Source: Clostridiaceae bacterium
GTDB lineage: Bacteria > Bacillota > Clostridia > Oscillospirales > Acutalibacteraceae
Length of the DNA stretch: 46,978 nt
NCBI GenBank assembly: GCA_016290665.1
Contig: JAEEUW010000004.1
Location: 1 to 46,978, forward strand
Direction of reading: 5' to 3'
The translations under genes were made by a program, and so were the position numbers. The notes under the pieces are model-generated. The model saw only the letters and a list, made by a program, of their open reading frames with translations, was not told the DNA's origin and searched no databases. This document shows positions 17,137-23,820 of the stretch, piece after piece (the stretch's first letter is position 1; every line of letters begins with the position of its first letter).

Positions 17137-18302
17137 AATTGAAACAATACCCGAGACAGGCGCTGGCAATCCTGCTTTGCCTGACGATGCTTTGCGCGTG
17201 CGCGATCCCCGCGTTTGCGGCAAAAAAAGAACCGACGTCGTTCCGGCATTCCAGCGTGAAGGTGAAGCTCGCCTACACCCATACCGTTTACAGCGGCAAA
17301 GAGAAAACGCCCGCCGTCACCGTGAAACACGACGGTAAGGTGCTGAAGGAAGGCAAGCACTACACGCTCCGCTACAAAGACAACGTGGAAGTCGGCGACG
17401 CGACGGTAATCATCAAAGCGAAGGACGGCAGCGGCTACACCGGCAAACGGGTCTATACGTTTTCCATTATGCCGAAAAAGGCGGAACAGCCGACGCTGGT
17501 GAAGGCGACCGAAGACACGATCAAAATCCGCTGGGAGCCGGTCAGGGGCGCGACGGGCTACGTCGTTTACTACTATGACGCGATCGGGAATACCTACCAT
17601 AAGATCAAAGCGACGCACAAGACCGCGCTGAAAGTTCGTTCTTTGCAGCCGGACACGACCTACCTTTTCGTCGTCCGCGCCTACGCCCTCACCAAAACCA
17701 ACCGGCTCTACGGCAAATACTCCCCGTGGCTGAACGCCCGGACGAAGGCTGCTGTTCCGCAGGGCACAAAAGCCGCGGCGGTCCGCGCCGTGATTGAAAG
17801 CGGCGTCTACACGCTGGCGTTCACCGCCGACCGCGGTCTGCTGGCGGGCAAGCAGGTCACCGTCTGGCGGGAAGGCGACAATCTGGCCGTTGAGACCCGG
17901 ATCGGCGGCAACCGGCTGCGGATGCTCCGGCGCGACGACGGCCTGTTCGTGCTGATGCCGGCGCGGCAGCGCTACACGAGGCCCGACCCCGCCATGTTCG
18001 AAGAAGCGCTGCAGGAGACCGCCGCGGACGAGCTGCTGCAGGATCTGCTGGAAAAAACGGACGGCGCCCCGCAGCGCACGGAGGTCCGCAGCGGAAAAAC
18101 GCTGCTGCAGCGCGAGCTTTACCGCGCCGAAGACGGCACCGCCTTTGCGCTGGACTTTGACGGCGACGCCCTTGTGCGCGCGGTTTATTACAGCGCCGAC
18201 GGGGACGTGAACGTGACCGCGATCCATACGTTTTCGCCTGCGGTGCCGCTGGACATCTTCGAGATCCCGCCGTCCTATCAGAAACTGGAATCCGCCGTTT
18301 GA
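17133..18302 (+). CDS. Secreted fibronectin type III-domain protein
   Basis: This 389-aa protein has a signal peptide ending near AIPAFAA (24-30). Residues 40-113 form a bacterial Ig-like strand pattern (TVYSGKEKTPAVTV, then EGKHYTLRYKDNVEVGDATV) common in clostridial surface proteins. Residues 118-205 are an FN3 domain (IKIRWEPVRGATGYVVYY, then LQPDTTYLFVVRAY). The last 180 residues are unfamiliar, with alternating strands and a short acidic helix (DPAMFEEALQETAADELLQD). The ATG at 17133 is used because it sits in the ATGA overlap with GH30 with an AAAGGGG site 8 nt upstream. The coupling suggests a binding or scaffold partner of GH30; this is inference. Confidence 0.8.
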   Translation: MKLKQYPRQALAILLCLTMLCACAIPAFAAKKEPTSFRHSSVKVKLAYTHTVYSGKEKTPAVTVKHDGKVLKEGKHYTLRYKDNVEVGDATVIIKAKDGSGYTGKRVYTFSIMPKKAEQPTLVKATEDTIKIRWEPVRGATGYVVYYYDAIGNTYHKIKATHKTALKVRSLQPDTTYLFVVRAYALTKTNRLYGKYSPWLNARTKAAVPQGTKAAAVRAVIESGVYTLAFTADRGLLAGKQVTVWREGDNLAVETRIGGNRLRMLRRDDGLFVLMPARQRYTRPDPAMFEEALQETAADELLQDLLEKTDGAPQRTEVRSGKTLLQRELYRAEDGTAFALDFDGDALVRAVYYSADGDVNVTAIHTFSPAVPLDIFEIPPSYQKLESAV

Positions 18303-18330
18303 TGCGGGAAGAAATCGGCAACCTTCACAA

Positions 18331-18354
18331 AAAGGGGGCCGCTTTTTTGTCGCT
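18331..18354 (+). terminator. Possible weak terminator after the FN3 gene
   Basis: CAAAAAG and CTTTTTTG can pair around a GC-rich 7-nt loop with one bulged T. Stability is doubtful; position after the operon is the main support. Confidence 0.35.
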
Positions 18355-18372
18355 TTGGTTTCGCGGGGTCGA

Positions 18373-18401
18373 TTGCTTTTTGCCGTTTGTTTTGATATAA
18401 T
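18373..18401 (+). promoter_or_regulatory. Promoter of the metallophosphoesterase gene
   Basis: TTGCTT, 17 nt, TATAAT, leaving a 5' leader of about 50 nt. Confidence 0.7.
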
Positions 18402-18457
18402 GAAACCAATCCGGGTAAGCTTCGGCTTATTCGACTTTCAGAAAGGTGTGTTAAAAG

Positions 18458-19675
18458 ATGAAGAAAGCACTCGCAATCATATTATCCGTTTTGATGCTTC
18501 TTTCCTGCTGCACGTTTGCGTTTGCGGCGGAAAAGGCGACAACCAACGACAAGGGGGAAAAGGTCTTGCAGTTCAACGAAGACGGCAAGTTCAAGATTCT
18601 GCAGATCAACGACACGCAGGACACCGACAAGATGAACAAGAGAACGGAGGCCTTCATCCGCGCCGCGGTGGCGCAGGAGAAGCCCGACCTTGTGGTCATT
18701 CCCGGCGACGTCTGCAACGACATCTTCATCGGCGCCAACACCAAGCGCGTGAAGCAGTCGCTGCGCAACCTGGCGGCGCTCCTCAACGAGCTGCAGGTTC
18801 CGTTCGCCTACACCCCGGGCAACCACGACCACGACAAGGACGACAAGGTTTCCACCAGAGAGCAGATGGAAGTGTTCGATGAGTTCGAATACAACATCTG
18901 GAACAAGGAAGACAAGGACGCCGATCCCGGCACGTACAACATTCCCATTCTGTCCAGCGACGGCAGCAAGACGGCGCTCAACGTCTACATGATCGATTCG
19001 CAGAACAAGGACGGTCTTGCCAACGGCTACACCGGCTGCTATCCGGAAACGACCGCATGGTACAAGCAGAAGAGCAACGAGCTGAAAGCCGCCAACGGCG
19101 GGGAAGCGGTTCCCTCCGTCGTGTTCCAGCACGTCCCCGTGAAGGAGATCTATCAGTGCCTGCAAAAGACCGACGTGAAGCACGCGAACGACGCGATCTT
19201 CAGCCTGAACGACTATCAGTGGTATCTGGAAAAAGAAGAGTATATGTTCACCGATCCCGACCGCATGAAGAGAAACGACAACTACGTGGGCGAAGCGCCC
19301 TGCTCCGAGGTCTTTGACACGAAGTCCGGCGAATATGAAGCCTGGCTTGCACAGGGCGATATCATCGGCGCGTTCTTTGCCCACGACCACGTGAACCACT
19401 TCATCATGAAGACCGACGACGGGATTATCATGGGCTACAACGGCGGCACGGGCTTTGCGGCCTACGGCAGAGGCGCCCACCGCTCCATGCGCGTTTATGA
19501 GTTCGACGAGAACGACGTCAAGAACTACACGATCGATTCGGTCTATTACGATGAGATCACCGGCGACAACGTCAAGATCGTCCCGATCGACATCATGTCC
19601 ACCGCCATCTTCGGCGATATCCTGCGGTTCCTTTGCCGCCTGGTGTTCATCACCCCGTGGAAGGGCAGCAGATAA
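18458..19675 (+). CDS. Secreted calcineurin-like metallophosphoesterase
   Basis: This 405-aa protein has a signal peptide (LAIILSVLMLLSCCTFAFAA, 5-24). The phosphoesterase motifs are in order: ILQINDTQD (D52; the usual DxH histidine is replaced by Gln54, as in many class III family members), PGD (82-84), PGNHDHD (120-126), QHVP (H225) and AHDHVNH (H309, H311). This gives a dimetal site for phosphate ester hydrolysis outside the cell, for example of nucleotides or phosphorylated sugars. The last 25 residues are hydrophobic with basic ends (FGDILRFLCRLVFITPW) and could touch the membrane. It has its own promoter. The substrate cannot be read from sequence. Confidence 0.88.
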   Translation: MKKALAIILSVLMLLSCCTFAFAAEKATTNDKGEKVLQFNEDGKFKILQINDTQDTDKMNKRTEAFIRAAVAQEKPDLVVIPGDVCNDIFIGANTKRVKQSLRNLAALLNELQVPFAYTPGNHDHDKDDKVSTREQMEVFDEFEYNIWNKEDKDADPGTYNIPILSSDGSKTALNVYMIDSQNKDGLANGYTGCYPETTAWYKQKSNELKAANGGEAVPSVVFQHVPVKEIYQCLQKTDVKHANDAIFSLNDYQWYLEKEEYMFTDPDRMKRNDNYVGEAPCSEVFDTKSGEYEAWLAQGDIIGAFFAHDHVNHFIMKTDDGIIMGYNGGTGFAAYGRGAHRSMRVYEFDENDVKNYTIDSVYYDEITGDNVKIVPIDIMSTAIFGDILRFLCRLVFITPWKGSR

Positions 19676-19691
19676 ACCGACAAGCTTTTTC

Positions 19692-19726
19692 GGGGGCCGC
19701 GGCAGCGGTCCCTGTTGCTTTTTCCG
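19692..19726 (+). terminator. Probable terminator after the metallophosphoesterase gene
   Basis: GGGGCCGC pairs with GCGGTCCC (one G-U) around GGCA; a T-rich stretch follows after a short interruption and also forms the next gene's -35 region. Confidence 0.5.
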
Positions 19727-19743
19727 GCGCCGTTTGCTATAAT
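19715..19743 (+). promoter_or_regulatory. Promoter of the isomerase/epimerase-like gene
   Basis: TTGCTT, 17 nt, TATAAT, 22 nt before the start codon. Confidence 0.7.
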
Positions 19744-19765
19744 ACCGAAAAAGGGAGGTGACGCC

Positions 19766-20548
19766 ATGCGGATCGGCATGTCCTCGTCCTGCTTCTATCC
19801 GGAAGAGACCGAAGTCTCTTTGCGTAGGGTCGGCGAAGCGGGCGCCGAAACGGCGGAGATCTTTTTCAATTCGCCGAGCGAGCTGCACGGCGACTTGCTG
19901 CGCGAGCTGTGCGCAATCAAAGCGCAGTACGGCATGGACGTCGTTTCCGTCCACCCGTTCATGTCGTTTGCCGAAGGGTTCTGGCTGTTCAGTGAATATG
20001 AGCGGCGCTTTCGAGACAGTCTGGACTTTTACCCGCGCTTTTTTGAAGCGGCCGAGGCGCTCGGCGCGCATCTGTTTGTGCTGCACGGCGCGAAGCACCT
20101 GAAAATCGAACCGGAGCGCTATGCCGAACGGCTCTTTCTGCTGAACGAACGGGCAAAGCCCTTCGGCGTGCAGGTGGCGCACGAGAACGTGGTGTATTAC
20201 GTCGGCGAGGACCCCGCCTTTATGCGGCAGATGCAGAAGCAGCTCGGCCGCGACTTCGCCATGGTGCTCGACCTCAAGCAGGCCTGCCGCGCCGGGGTGG
20301 ATCCCTTTGCTTTCATTGAAGCGGTGGGGGACGGCATCGTCCACGTTCATATCAGCGACAGCGACGCCGACCACGACTGCCTGCCGCCCGGCAAGGGCAC
20401 GTTTCCGTTTCCGCGGCTCTTCCGCGCGCTGGAGGGCGCCGGCTACGGCGGGAAGTACATCATTGAGCTCTATCGCCACAATTTCACCGACGAGCGCGAC
20501 CTCAGCGAAGCGCAGGCGTTCCTGCGCAGAACGCTCGGCGAAGACTGA
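19766..20548 (+). CDS. Sugar phosphate isomerase/epimerase-like TIM barrel (AP endonuclease 2 superfamily)
   Basis: This 260-aa protein is cytoplasmic, with no signal. The metal-binding pattern of the xylose-isomerase-like barrels is present: E140 in VAHENV, D169 in MVLDLKQ, H193/H195 in VHVHISDSD, and E234 in YIIELYR. VLHGAKH (106-111) is the usual third-strand motif. Length is normal for the group. The start at 19766 has GGGAGGTG upstream at good spacing, and the promoter at 19715-19743 excludes the longer frame starting at 19715. Members isomerise or epimerise sugars, sugar phosphates or inositols; the substrate here is unknown. Context of GH51/GH30 enzymes makes a sugar role more likely than DNA repair. 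Confidence 0.85.
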   Translation: MRIGMSSSCFYPEETEVSLRRVGEAGAETAEIFFNSPSELHGDLLRELCAIKAQYGMDVVSVHPFMSFAEGFWLFSEYERRFRDSLDFYPRFFEAAEALGAHLFVLHGAKHLKIEPERYAERLFLLNERAKPFGVQVAHENVVYYVGEDPAFMRQMQKQLGRDFAMVLDLKQACRAGVDPFAFIEAVGDGIVHVHISDSDADHDCLPPGKGTFPFPRLFRALEGAGYGGKYIIELYRHNFTDERDLSEAQAFLRRTLGED

Positions 20549-20555
20549 AAAAAGC

Positions 20556-20595
20556 AACCGACCATGTAAAGCAAGACAGCTTTACATGGTCGGTT
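20556..20595 (+). terminator. Terminator after the isomerase-like gene
   Basis: A perfect 17-bp stem (AACCGACCATGTAAAGC) with a 6-nt loop starts 7 nt past the stop codon. The T-tract is weak (TTCCCTTT), but the stem is long. Confidence 0.7.
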
Positions 20596-20611
20596 TCCCT
20601 TTGCTTACGAT

Positions 20612-20682
20612 GTGGAAAACCCTGAGGAAAACGTGGAAAACGGCGTGAAAAGCGTGGAAAACCCGGGCGAAAATGTGAATTC
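20612..20682 (+). repeat. 21-bp tandem repeats with DnaA-box-like cores
   Basis: GTGGAAAAC starts at 20612, 20633 and 20654, exactly 21 nt apart, with a fourth diverged copy at 20675. A related half-unit sits 12-13 nt into each. The complement of the first, TTTTCCACA, fits the DnaA-box consensus TTWTNCACA; the others differ at the last base. An ORF over it is only a reading of the repeat and I do not call it a gene. The rest of 20549-20861 holds the terminator above and the outer arm of the DUF559 unit. Confidence 0.6.
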
Positions 20683-20828
20683 GGCGGGGAGAAGTCCTGC
20701 AAAACGTGGCGGAAAAAGCCGATGCGCCCAGACGCCGCGGGCAGTCGCCGATGTGGAAAGCGCCCCGGGGCACCTCATCCGTCACGCGCATGAAGCAGAC
20801 TGCCTAACCGCGAATCGTGTGGGCGCGT

Positions 20829-20862
20829 GCCACCTTCCCCGCCAGCGGGGAAGGCAAGGCCT
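20829..20862 (+). repeat. Left inner inverted repeat (34 bp)
   Basis: It is the exact reverse complement of 21308-21341. It contains CCTTCCCC-6 nt-GGGGAAGG, a hairpin that may also end transcription of the DUF559 gene. It reaches the DUF559 stop codon. Confidence 0.85.
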
Positions 20863-21248
20863 TAGTCTTTTTGTATGTCCTGTTCCAAGAGGTAGATTCT
20901 GTCTTTTACCTCATTATCGATCCATTCACATACATTGTAGAAATTATGATTGACGTCATTGTTTGTGATACGCAGCACCTTATAGCCAAAGGATTCCAGA
21001 ATAGCGGTTCGTTCAGAATCATAGGCTTCACCTTCTTCTGTGTAATGCTGGGAACCGTCAATTTCAAGAATGAGCTTTGCCTTTGCACAATAGAAATCTA
21101 CAATAAAATGATGCATTGTGACTTGACGACGAAAGCGAATCGGATATTTGCGCAGGAAACCAAACCATAATCGGTTCTCTTGCTCTGTTCCTTTTCTGCG
21201 CAATTCCTGCGCTCTTTTTGTCAGCTTATTATTTCTGATATGATCCAT
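20862..21248 (-). CDS. DUF559 / very-short-patch-repair-like endonuclease domain protein
   Basis: This 128-aa protein has the PD-(D/E)XK-like DUF559 pattern. RKGTEQENRLWFGFLRKYP is followed by FRRQVTMHHFIVDFYC (catalytic D) and LILEIDGSQHYT (E, D), then DSERTAILESFGYKVLRITN. Length fits the small DUF559 family. The longer open frame reads into the flanking repeat; I start at 21248 because a TTGTCC-17-TATAAT promoter lies at 21265-21293. The whole gene is enclosed by inverted repeats, so it is likely a passenger or active part of a mobile unit. DUF559 proteins resemble Vsr mismatch endonucleases. Whether it cuts DNA, RNA or the repeat itself is unknown. Confidence 0.88.
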   Translation of the reverse strand: MDHIRNNKLTKRAQELRRKGTEQENRLWFGFLRKYPIRFRRQVTMHHFIVDFYCAKAKLILEIDGSQHYTEEGEAYDSERTAILESFGYKVLRITNNDVNHNFYNVCEWIDNEVKDRIYLLEQDIQKD

Positions 21249-21264
21249 TTCAATCACCGAAAAG

Positions 21265-21293
21265 ATTATATCACGCCCTGCGGCTTTGGACAA
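21265..21293 (-). promoter_or_regulatory. Promoter of the DUF559 gene, inside the mobile unit
   Basis: On the minus strand: TTGTCC, 17 nt, TATAAT, 16 nt before the start codon. It lies inside the inner repeats, so the unit would carry its own expression signal. Confidence 0.7.
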
Positions 21294-21307
21294 GCATAGA
21301 AAGTTTA

Positions 21308-21341
21308 GGCCTTGCCTTCCCCGCTGGCGGGGAAGGTGGCG
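21308..21341 (-). repeat. Right inner inverted repeat (34 bp)
   Basis: Mate of 20829-20862. A further small hairpin (CCGCC GATA GGCGG) and the outer arm follow. From 21371 to 21570 I see nothing but A-rich sequence before the rplM promoter. Confidence 0.85.
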
Positions 21342-21570
21342 CCGCCGATAGGCGGTGACGGATGAGGTGGCCCTGCGCGTGACGTGTGAGGCCGTCCGGC
21401 TGAACGTTTTGCGTTTCATCGTCGCCCCGCGGGGCTGCGGTTTGGCCCGCTTCCCGTCTGCCCGCGTCACAAAAAGGAAAAATCGATTGAAAGAAAACAG
21501 GAGAAAAAAAGAGATATTCAAAGAAAACGGGAGCATCCGATTTGTATATTGAAAAACTTTCAAAAATGGG

Positions 21571-21599
21571 TTGACAAAGCCGGGACGCTGTGATACACT
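21571..21599 (+). promoter_or_regulatory. Promoter of rplM-rpsI
   Basis: TTGACA, 17 nt, TACACT. The leader of about 55 nt includes a small GGCGC/GCGCC hairpin; I cannot show that it is an autoregulatory L13 leader. Confidence 0.75.
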
Positions 21600-21659
21600 A
21601 TGTCAGCAATTTGACATCCGGCGCGACTGCGCCAAAGAATTTGATTGGAGGAAACCAAC

Positions 21660-22088
21660 ATGTCAACTTATATGCCCAAAGCCGGCGACATCACCCGCAG
21701 CTGGTATATTATTGATGCCGAAGGCCAGACTCTCGGCAAGGTGGCGACCAAGGCTGCCGACCTGCTGCGCGGCAAGCACAAGCCGACCTTTGTGCCGCAC
21801 ATGGACTGCGGCGACCACGTGATCATTGTCAACGCCGACAAGATCGTGCTCACCGGCAAAAAGCTCGAGCAGAAAATGTATTATCACCACACCGGTTACA
21901 TCGGCAACATGAAGCAGGTCAAATACAGCACCCTGCTTGCGAAGAAGCCGGAATTCGTGATGACAAAGGCTGTCAAGGGTATGATCCCCGACACCACCAT
22001 CGGCCGTCAGGCGCTCACCAGACTGCGCGTTTACGCCGGTCCCGAGCACAACCACGCAGCCCAGAAGCCCGAAAAGGTCGAACTTTAA
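21660..22088 (+). CDS. rplM: 50S ribosomal protein L13
   Basis: This 142-aa protein has the usual length for L13. The family pattern is clear: SWYIIDAEGQTLGKVATKAA, then LLRGKHKPTF, GDHVIIVNADKIVLTGKK, YYHHTGYIG and VYAGPEHNHAAQKPE at the C-terminus. It is an early-assembly protein of the large subunit that contacts 23S rRNA. The ATG at 21660 follows GGAGG at good spacing; a TTG at 21645 in frame lies in the ribosome site and is rejected. It is followed after 17 nt by rpsI, the conserved bacterial gene pair. Confidence 0.98.
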   Translation: MSTYMPKAGDITRSWYIIDAEGQTLGKVATKAADLLRGKHKPTFVPHMDCGDHVIIVNADKIVLTGKKLEQKMYYHHTGYIGNMKQVKYSTLLAKKPEFVMTKAVKGMIPDTTIGRQALTRLRVYAGPEHNHAAQKPEKVEL

Positions 22089-22105
22089 AAAGGAGGTAAC
22101 GAACC

Positions 22106-22504
22106 ATGTATGAAACCATTCCGTTCTTCTACGGCACCGGCCGCAGAAAGAAGTCCATCGCGCGCGTTCGTGTCTATGCCGGCACGGGCAAGATCACGAT
22201 CAACGACAGAGACATCGACGACTACTTCGGTCTCGACACGCTGAAACTCATCGTTCGTCAGCCTCTCACCGTGACCGAGCTGACCGACAAGTTCGACATC
22301 GTCTGCCGCGTCACCGGCGGCGGCGTAACCGGTCAGGCCGGCGCCATCCGCCACGGTCTTGCGCGCGCCCTGCTGCAGTATGACGAGTCCCTTCGCCCGG
22401 TGCTCAAGAAGGCAGGCTTCCTGACCCGCGACCCGAGAATGAAGGAACGCAAAAAGTACGGCCTCAAAGGCGCCCGTCGTGCACCGCAGTTCTCGAAGAG
22501 ATAA
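22106..22504 (+). CDS. rpsI: 30S ribosomal protein S9
   Basis: This 132-aa protein matches S9 throughout: [20 protein letters not shown] at the N-terminus, then [55 protein letters not shown] and the conserved QFSKR tail. That C-terminal tail reaches the P-site tRNA in ribosomes. A strong AAAGGAGGT site precedes the ATG, and the gene ends before a terminator at 22520-22552, so rplM-rpsI is a closed two-gene unit. Confidence 0.98.
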   Translation: MYETIPFFYGTGRRKKSIARVRVYAGTGKITINDRDIDDYFGLDTLKLIVRQPLTVTELTDKFDIVCRVTGGGVTGQAGAIRHGLARALLQYDESLRPVLKKAGFLTRDPRMKERKKYGLKGARRAPQFSKR

Positions 22505-22519
22505 CAATTTCAAAAGCAA

Positions 22520-22552
22520 CAACCGCTCACGATCGTGGGCGGCTGTTTTTTT
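22520..22552 (+). terminator. Terminator of rplM-rpsI
   Basis: An 11-bp stem with one mismatch and one G-U surrounds GATC, followed by TTTTTTT. Confidence 0.85.
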
Positions 22553-22608
22553 ATTATTTGTGACGCGGGGAATATATATTGTATGGGGGACCGTCGTGGC
22601 CGCGAATC

Positions 22609-22668
22609 GTAGCGCCGCGCTCCGCGCGGCTGGGTATCGACGGACGGACAAACAAGCCGCGGCGCTAC
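22609..22668. repeat. Paired REP hairpins (BIME A), GCCGCGC type
   Basis: Left unit at 22609-22630: GTAG, C, GCCGCGC, TCC, GCGCGGC. The right unit, inverted, ends GCGCTAC at 22668 and is shortened in the middle. The pair ends 5 nt from the RAYT stop codon. Confidence 0.82.
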
Positions 22669-22672
22669 GGGG

Positions 22673-23143
22673 TTATGAATCCGCCACACAGGGCGCCCAA
22701 TAATATTTGTCTTCGTTCCATTTGCGGGGATTATCCTCGATATAATTCCAGATTTTTTCGTATTCATCCATGTTGCGGATGATGCGGTCGTGGAAGGAGT
22801 GTTGAAAAATGGGTTCGCCGACCGTTTTTGTGATGAATCCTTTTAAATGGCGAACAATGGTGCTGACTGAAATGTCGGAATGATTCAGCACGAGAATCAT
22901 GTGTACGTGATTCGGCATGATCACATAATTATCAACCGAAACGCCGGGATAATGGAGGGGTATTTGCCGAATGGCAGTTTCGGCAGTTTTGCCGCAGGCA
23001 GACAGTGCGATGGTTTCGTTTTCCTGAAAAACATCCTTTTCCCAAAACCGATTCAGCTTTTCAAAGGTACAGAATGTGATAAAATATGCCCCGTTTGATG
23101 CGTAATCGTAGTTTTTCAATCTTCTGCGTTTATGATATTTCAT
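22673..23143 (-). CDS. REP-associated tyrosine transposase (RAYT, Y1_Tnp)
   Basis: This 156-aa protein is a HUH/Y1 transposase of the RAYT group. It begins RRLKNYDYASNGAYFITFCT, has the HUH metal motif in NYVIMPNHVHMIL, and ends with the RAYT-typical HSFHDRIIRNMDEYEKIWNY and NPRKWNEDKYY. The catalytic Tyr is likely in the DEYEKIWNYI helix. RAYTs nick single-stranded REP hairpins with a conserved foot tetranucleotide, GTAG in E. coli. REP-like hairpins with GTAG feet flank this gene on both sides, which supports the call and suggests this copy serves them. A promoter is at 23160-23188. The length is normal and the frame is intact. Confidence 0.93.
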   Translation of the reverse strand: MKYHKRRRLKNYDYASNGAYFITFCTFEKLNRFWEKDVFQENETIALSACGKTAETAIRQIPLHYPGVSVDNYVIMPNHVHMILVLNHSDISVSTIVRHLKGFITKTVGEPIFQHSFHDRIIRNMDEYEKIWNYIEDNPRKWNEDKYYWAPCVADS

Positions 23144-23159
23144 TTAAATCACCGTAATC

Positions 23160-23188
23160 AGCATAACATAAAACCCGTTCAAATGCAA
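23160..23188 (-). promoter_or_regulatory. Promoter of the RAYT gene
   Basis: On the minus strand: TTGCAT, 17 nt, TATGCT, 17 nt before the start codon. Confidence 0.55.
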
Positions 23189-23212
23189 TAATCAGCAAAA
23201 ACATAACGCCCC

Positions 23213-23348
23213 GTACTGCCGATCAGTGATTGGCAGTGGTACGTTCGGTTCACCAACAATACGGCGGCAAAGGAACAATCGTAGTGCCGATCAGTGATCG
23301 GCTGAGGCGCGTTCGGTTTGCCGACAACGTGGTGGTATTGGAACCGTT
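23213..23348. repeat. Tandem 68-bp repeats, each led by a REP hairpin
   Basis: Units 23213-23280 and 23281-23348 align along their length (shared GCCGATCAGTGAT and CGTTCGGTT blocks). REP1 at 23213-23234 has a GTAC foot; REP2 at 23281-23302 is GTAG, T, GCCGATC, AGT, GATCGGC. Confidence 0.75.
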
Positions 23349-23353
23349 GCAAA

Positions 23354-23375
23354 GCCGATCGATGATCGGCACTAC
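23354..23375 (-). repeat. Inverted REP hairpin, mate of REP2
   Basis: On the minus strand: GTAG, T, GCCGATC, ATC, GATCGGC. With REP2 it forms a BIME-like pair about 95 bp long. Confidence 0.78.
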
Positions 23376-23427
23376 GGCATTGTTACATCCATATGACAAA
23401 CCTGTAACACGCGCGTGAAAAACGAAA

Positions 23428-23470
23428 CGGGGCCTCTGTCATTTTGCACAATGGGCGAGCCCCGCTTTTT
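23428..23470 (+). terminator. Possible orphan terminator-like hairpin
   Basis: CGGGGC pairs with GCCCCG around an imperfect arm, then CTTTTTAAC. No plus-strand gene reads into it, so its role is unclear. Confidence 0.35.
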
Positions 23471-23520
23471 AACAGATAAACCAAACTTTTTAATTCCATT
23501 AAAGTTTTGCGGATCATTGC

Positions 23521-23549
23521 TTGATTTCTTGCTTTTTGAATGCTATACT
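23521..23549 (+). promoter_or_regulatory. Probable promoter of the 2,270-aa surface protein gene
   Basis: TTGATT, 17 nt, TATACT. It would give a leader of about 265 nt that includes REP pair C. Confidence 0.55.
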
Positions 23550-23704
23550 GATACCGACTAAAATTGTCTTCGTGTATCTTTGCGCCCTTTTTTAAGGCGC
23601 CACACGGTTCGGGTCAGAGGACCGGCGCCGCAAAACGGAGGGCAGGGCACGGCGAAGGCAGCTTGGTTTGCGGGAAGGCAACGCTGACAGGCGGGTGGTT
23701 TTCC

Positions 23705-23769
23705 GTAGCGCCGCGCGCCGCGCGGCTTGACGGGAGAACAGCACCGAGTCGCGCGGAGCGCGACGCTAC
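23705..23769. repeat. Paired REP hairpins (BIME C)
   Basis: REP6 at 23705-23726: GTAG, C, GCCGCGC, GCC, GCGCGGC. REP7 at 23748-23769 is inverted: GTAG, C, GTCGCGC, TCC, GCGCGAC on the minus strand. Within the stretch 23144-23820 I see the RAYT promoter, these repeats, the orphan hairpin, one promoter, and a ribosome site AAGGAGG at 23804-23810. Confidence 0.8.
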
Positions 23770-23820
23770 AGGCCCCCCGCACACAAACCATTTCGGATTT
23801 TCTTAAGGAGGAACCAACTT

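Larger units (their letters stand above)
20771..21370. mobile_element. MITE-like unit carrying a DUF559 nuclease gene
   Basis: Compound inverted repeats bound about 600 bp. The outer arms are 15 bp (20771-20785 and 21356-21370, GTGACGGATGAGGTG in the right copy). The inner arms are 34 bp and perfect (20829-20862 and 21308-21341), each with an internal hairpin built on CCTTCCCC/GGGGAAGG. The nuclease gene, its promoter and its stop codon all lie inside. Confidence 0.7.

Noticed and set aside
20612-20953. Small plus-strand gene over the 21-bp repeats
   Set aside because: The product is only the translated repeat and runs into the DUF559 mobile unit; there is no ribosome site or promoter.
21600-21659. 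L13 autoregulatory leader RNA
   Set aside because: The leader is short, with only a 5-bp hairpin; I cannot match it to the known L13 leader structure without a covariance search.
23213-23375. Possible short CRISPR array
   Set aside because: The regularly spaced repeats are hairpins with a conserved foot, in mixed orientation and with only two tandem units; no cas genes or spacers.
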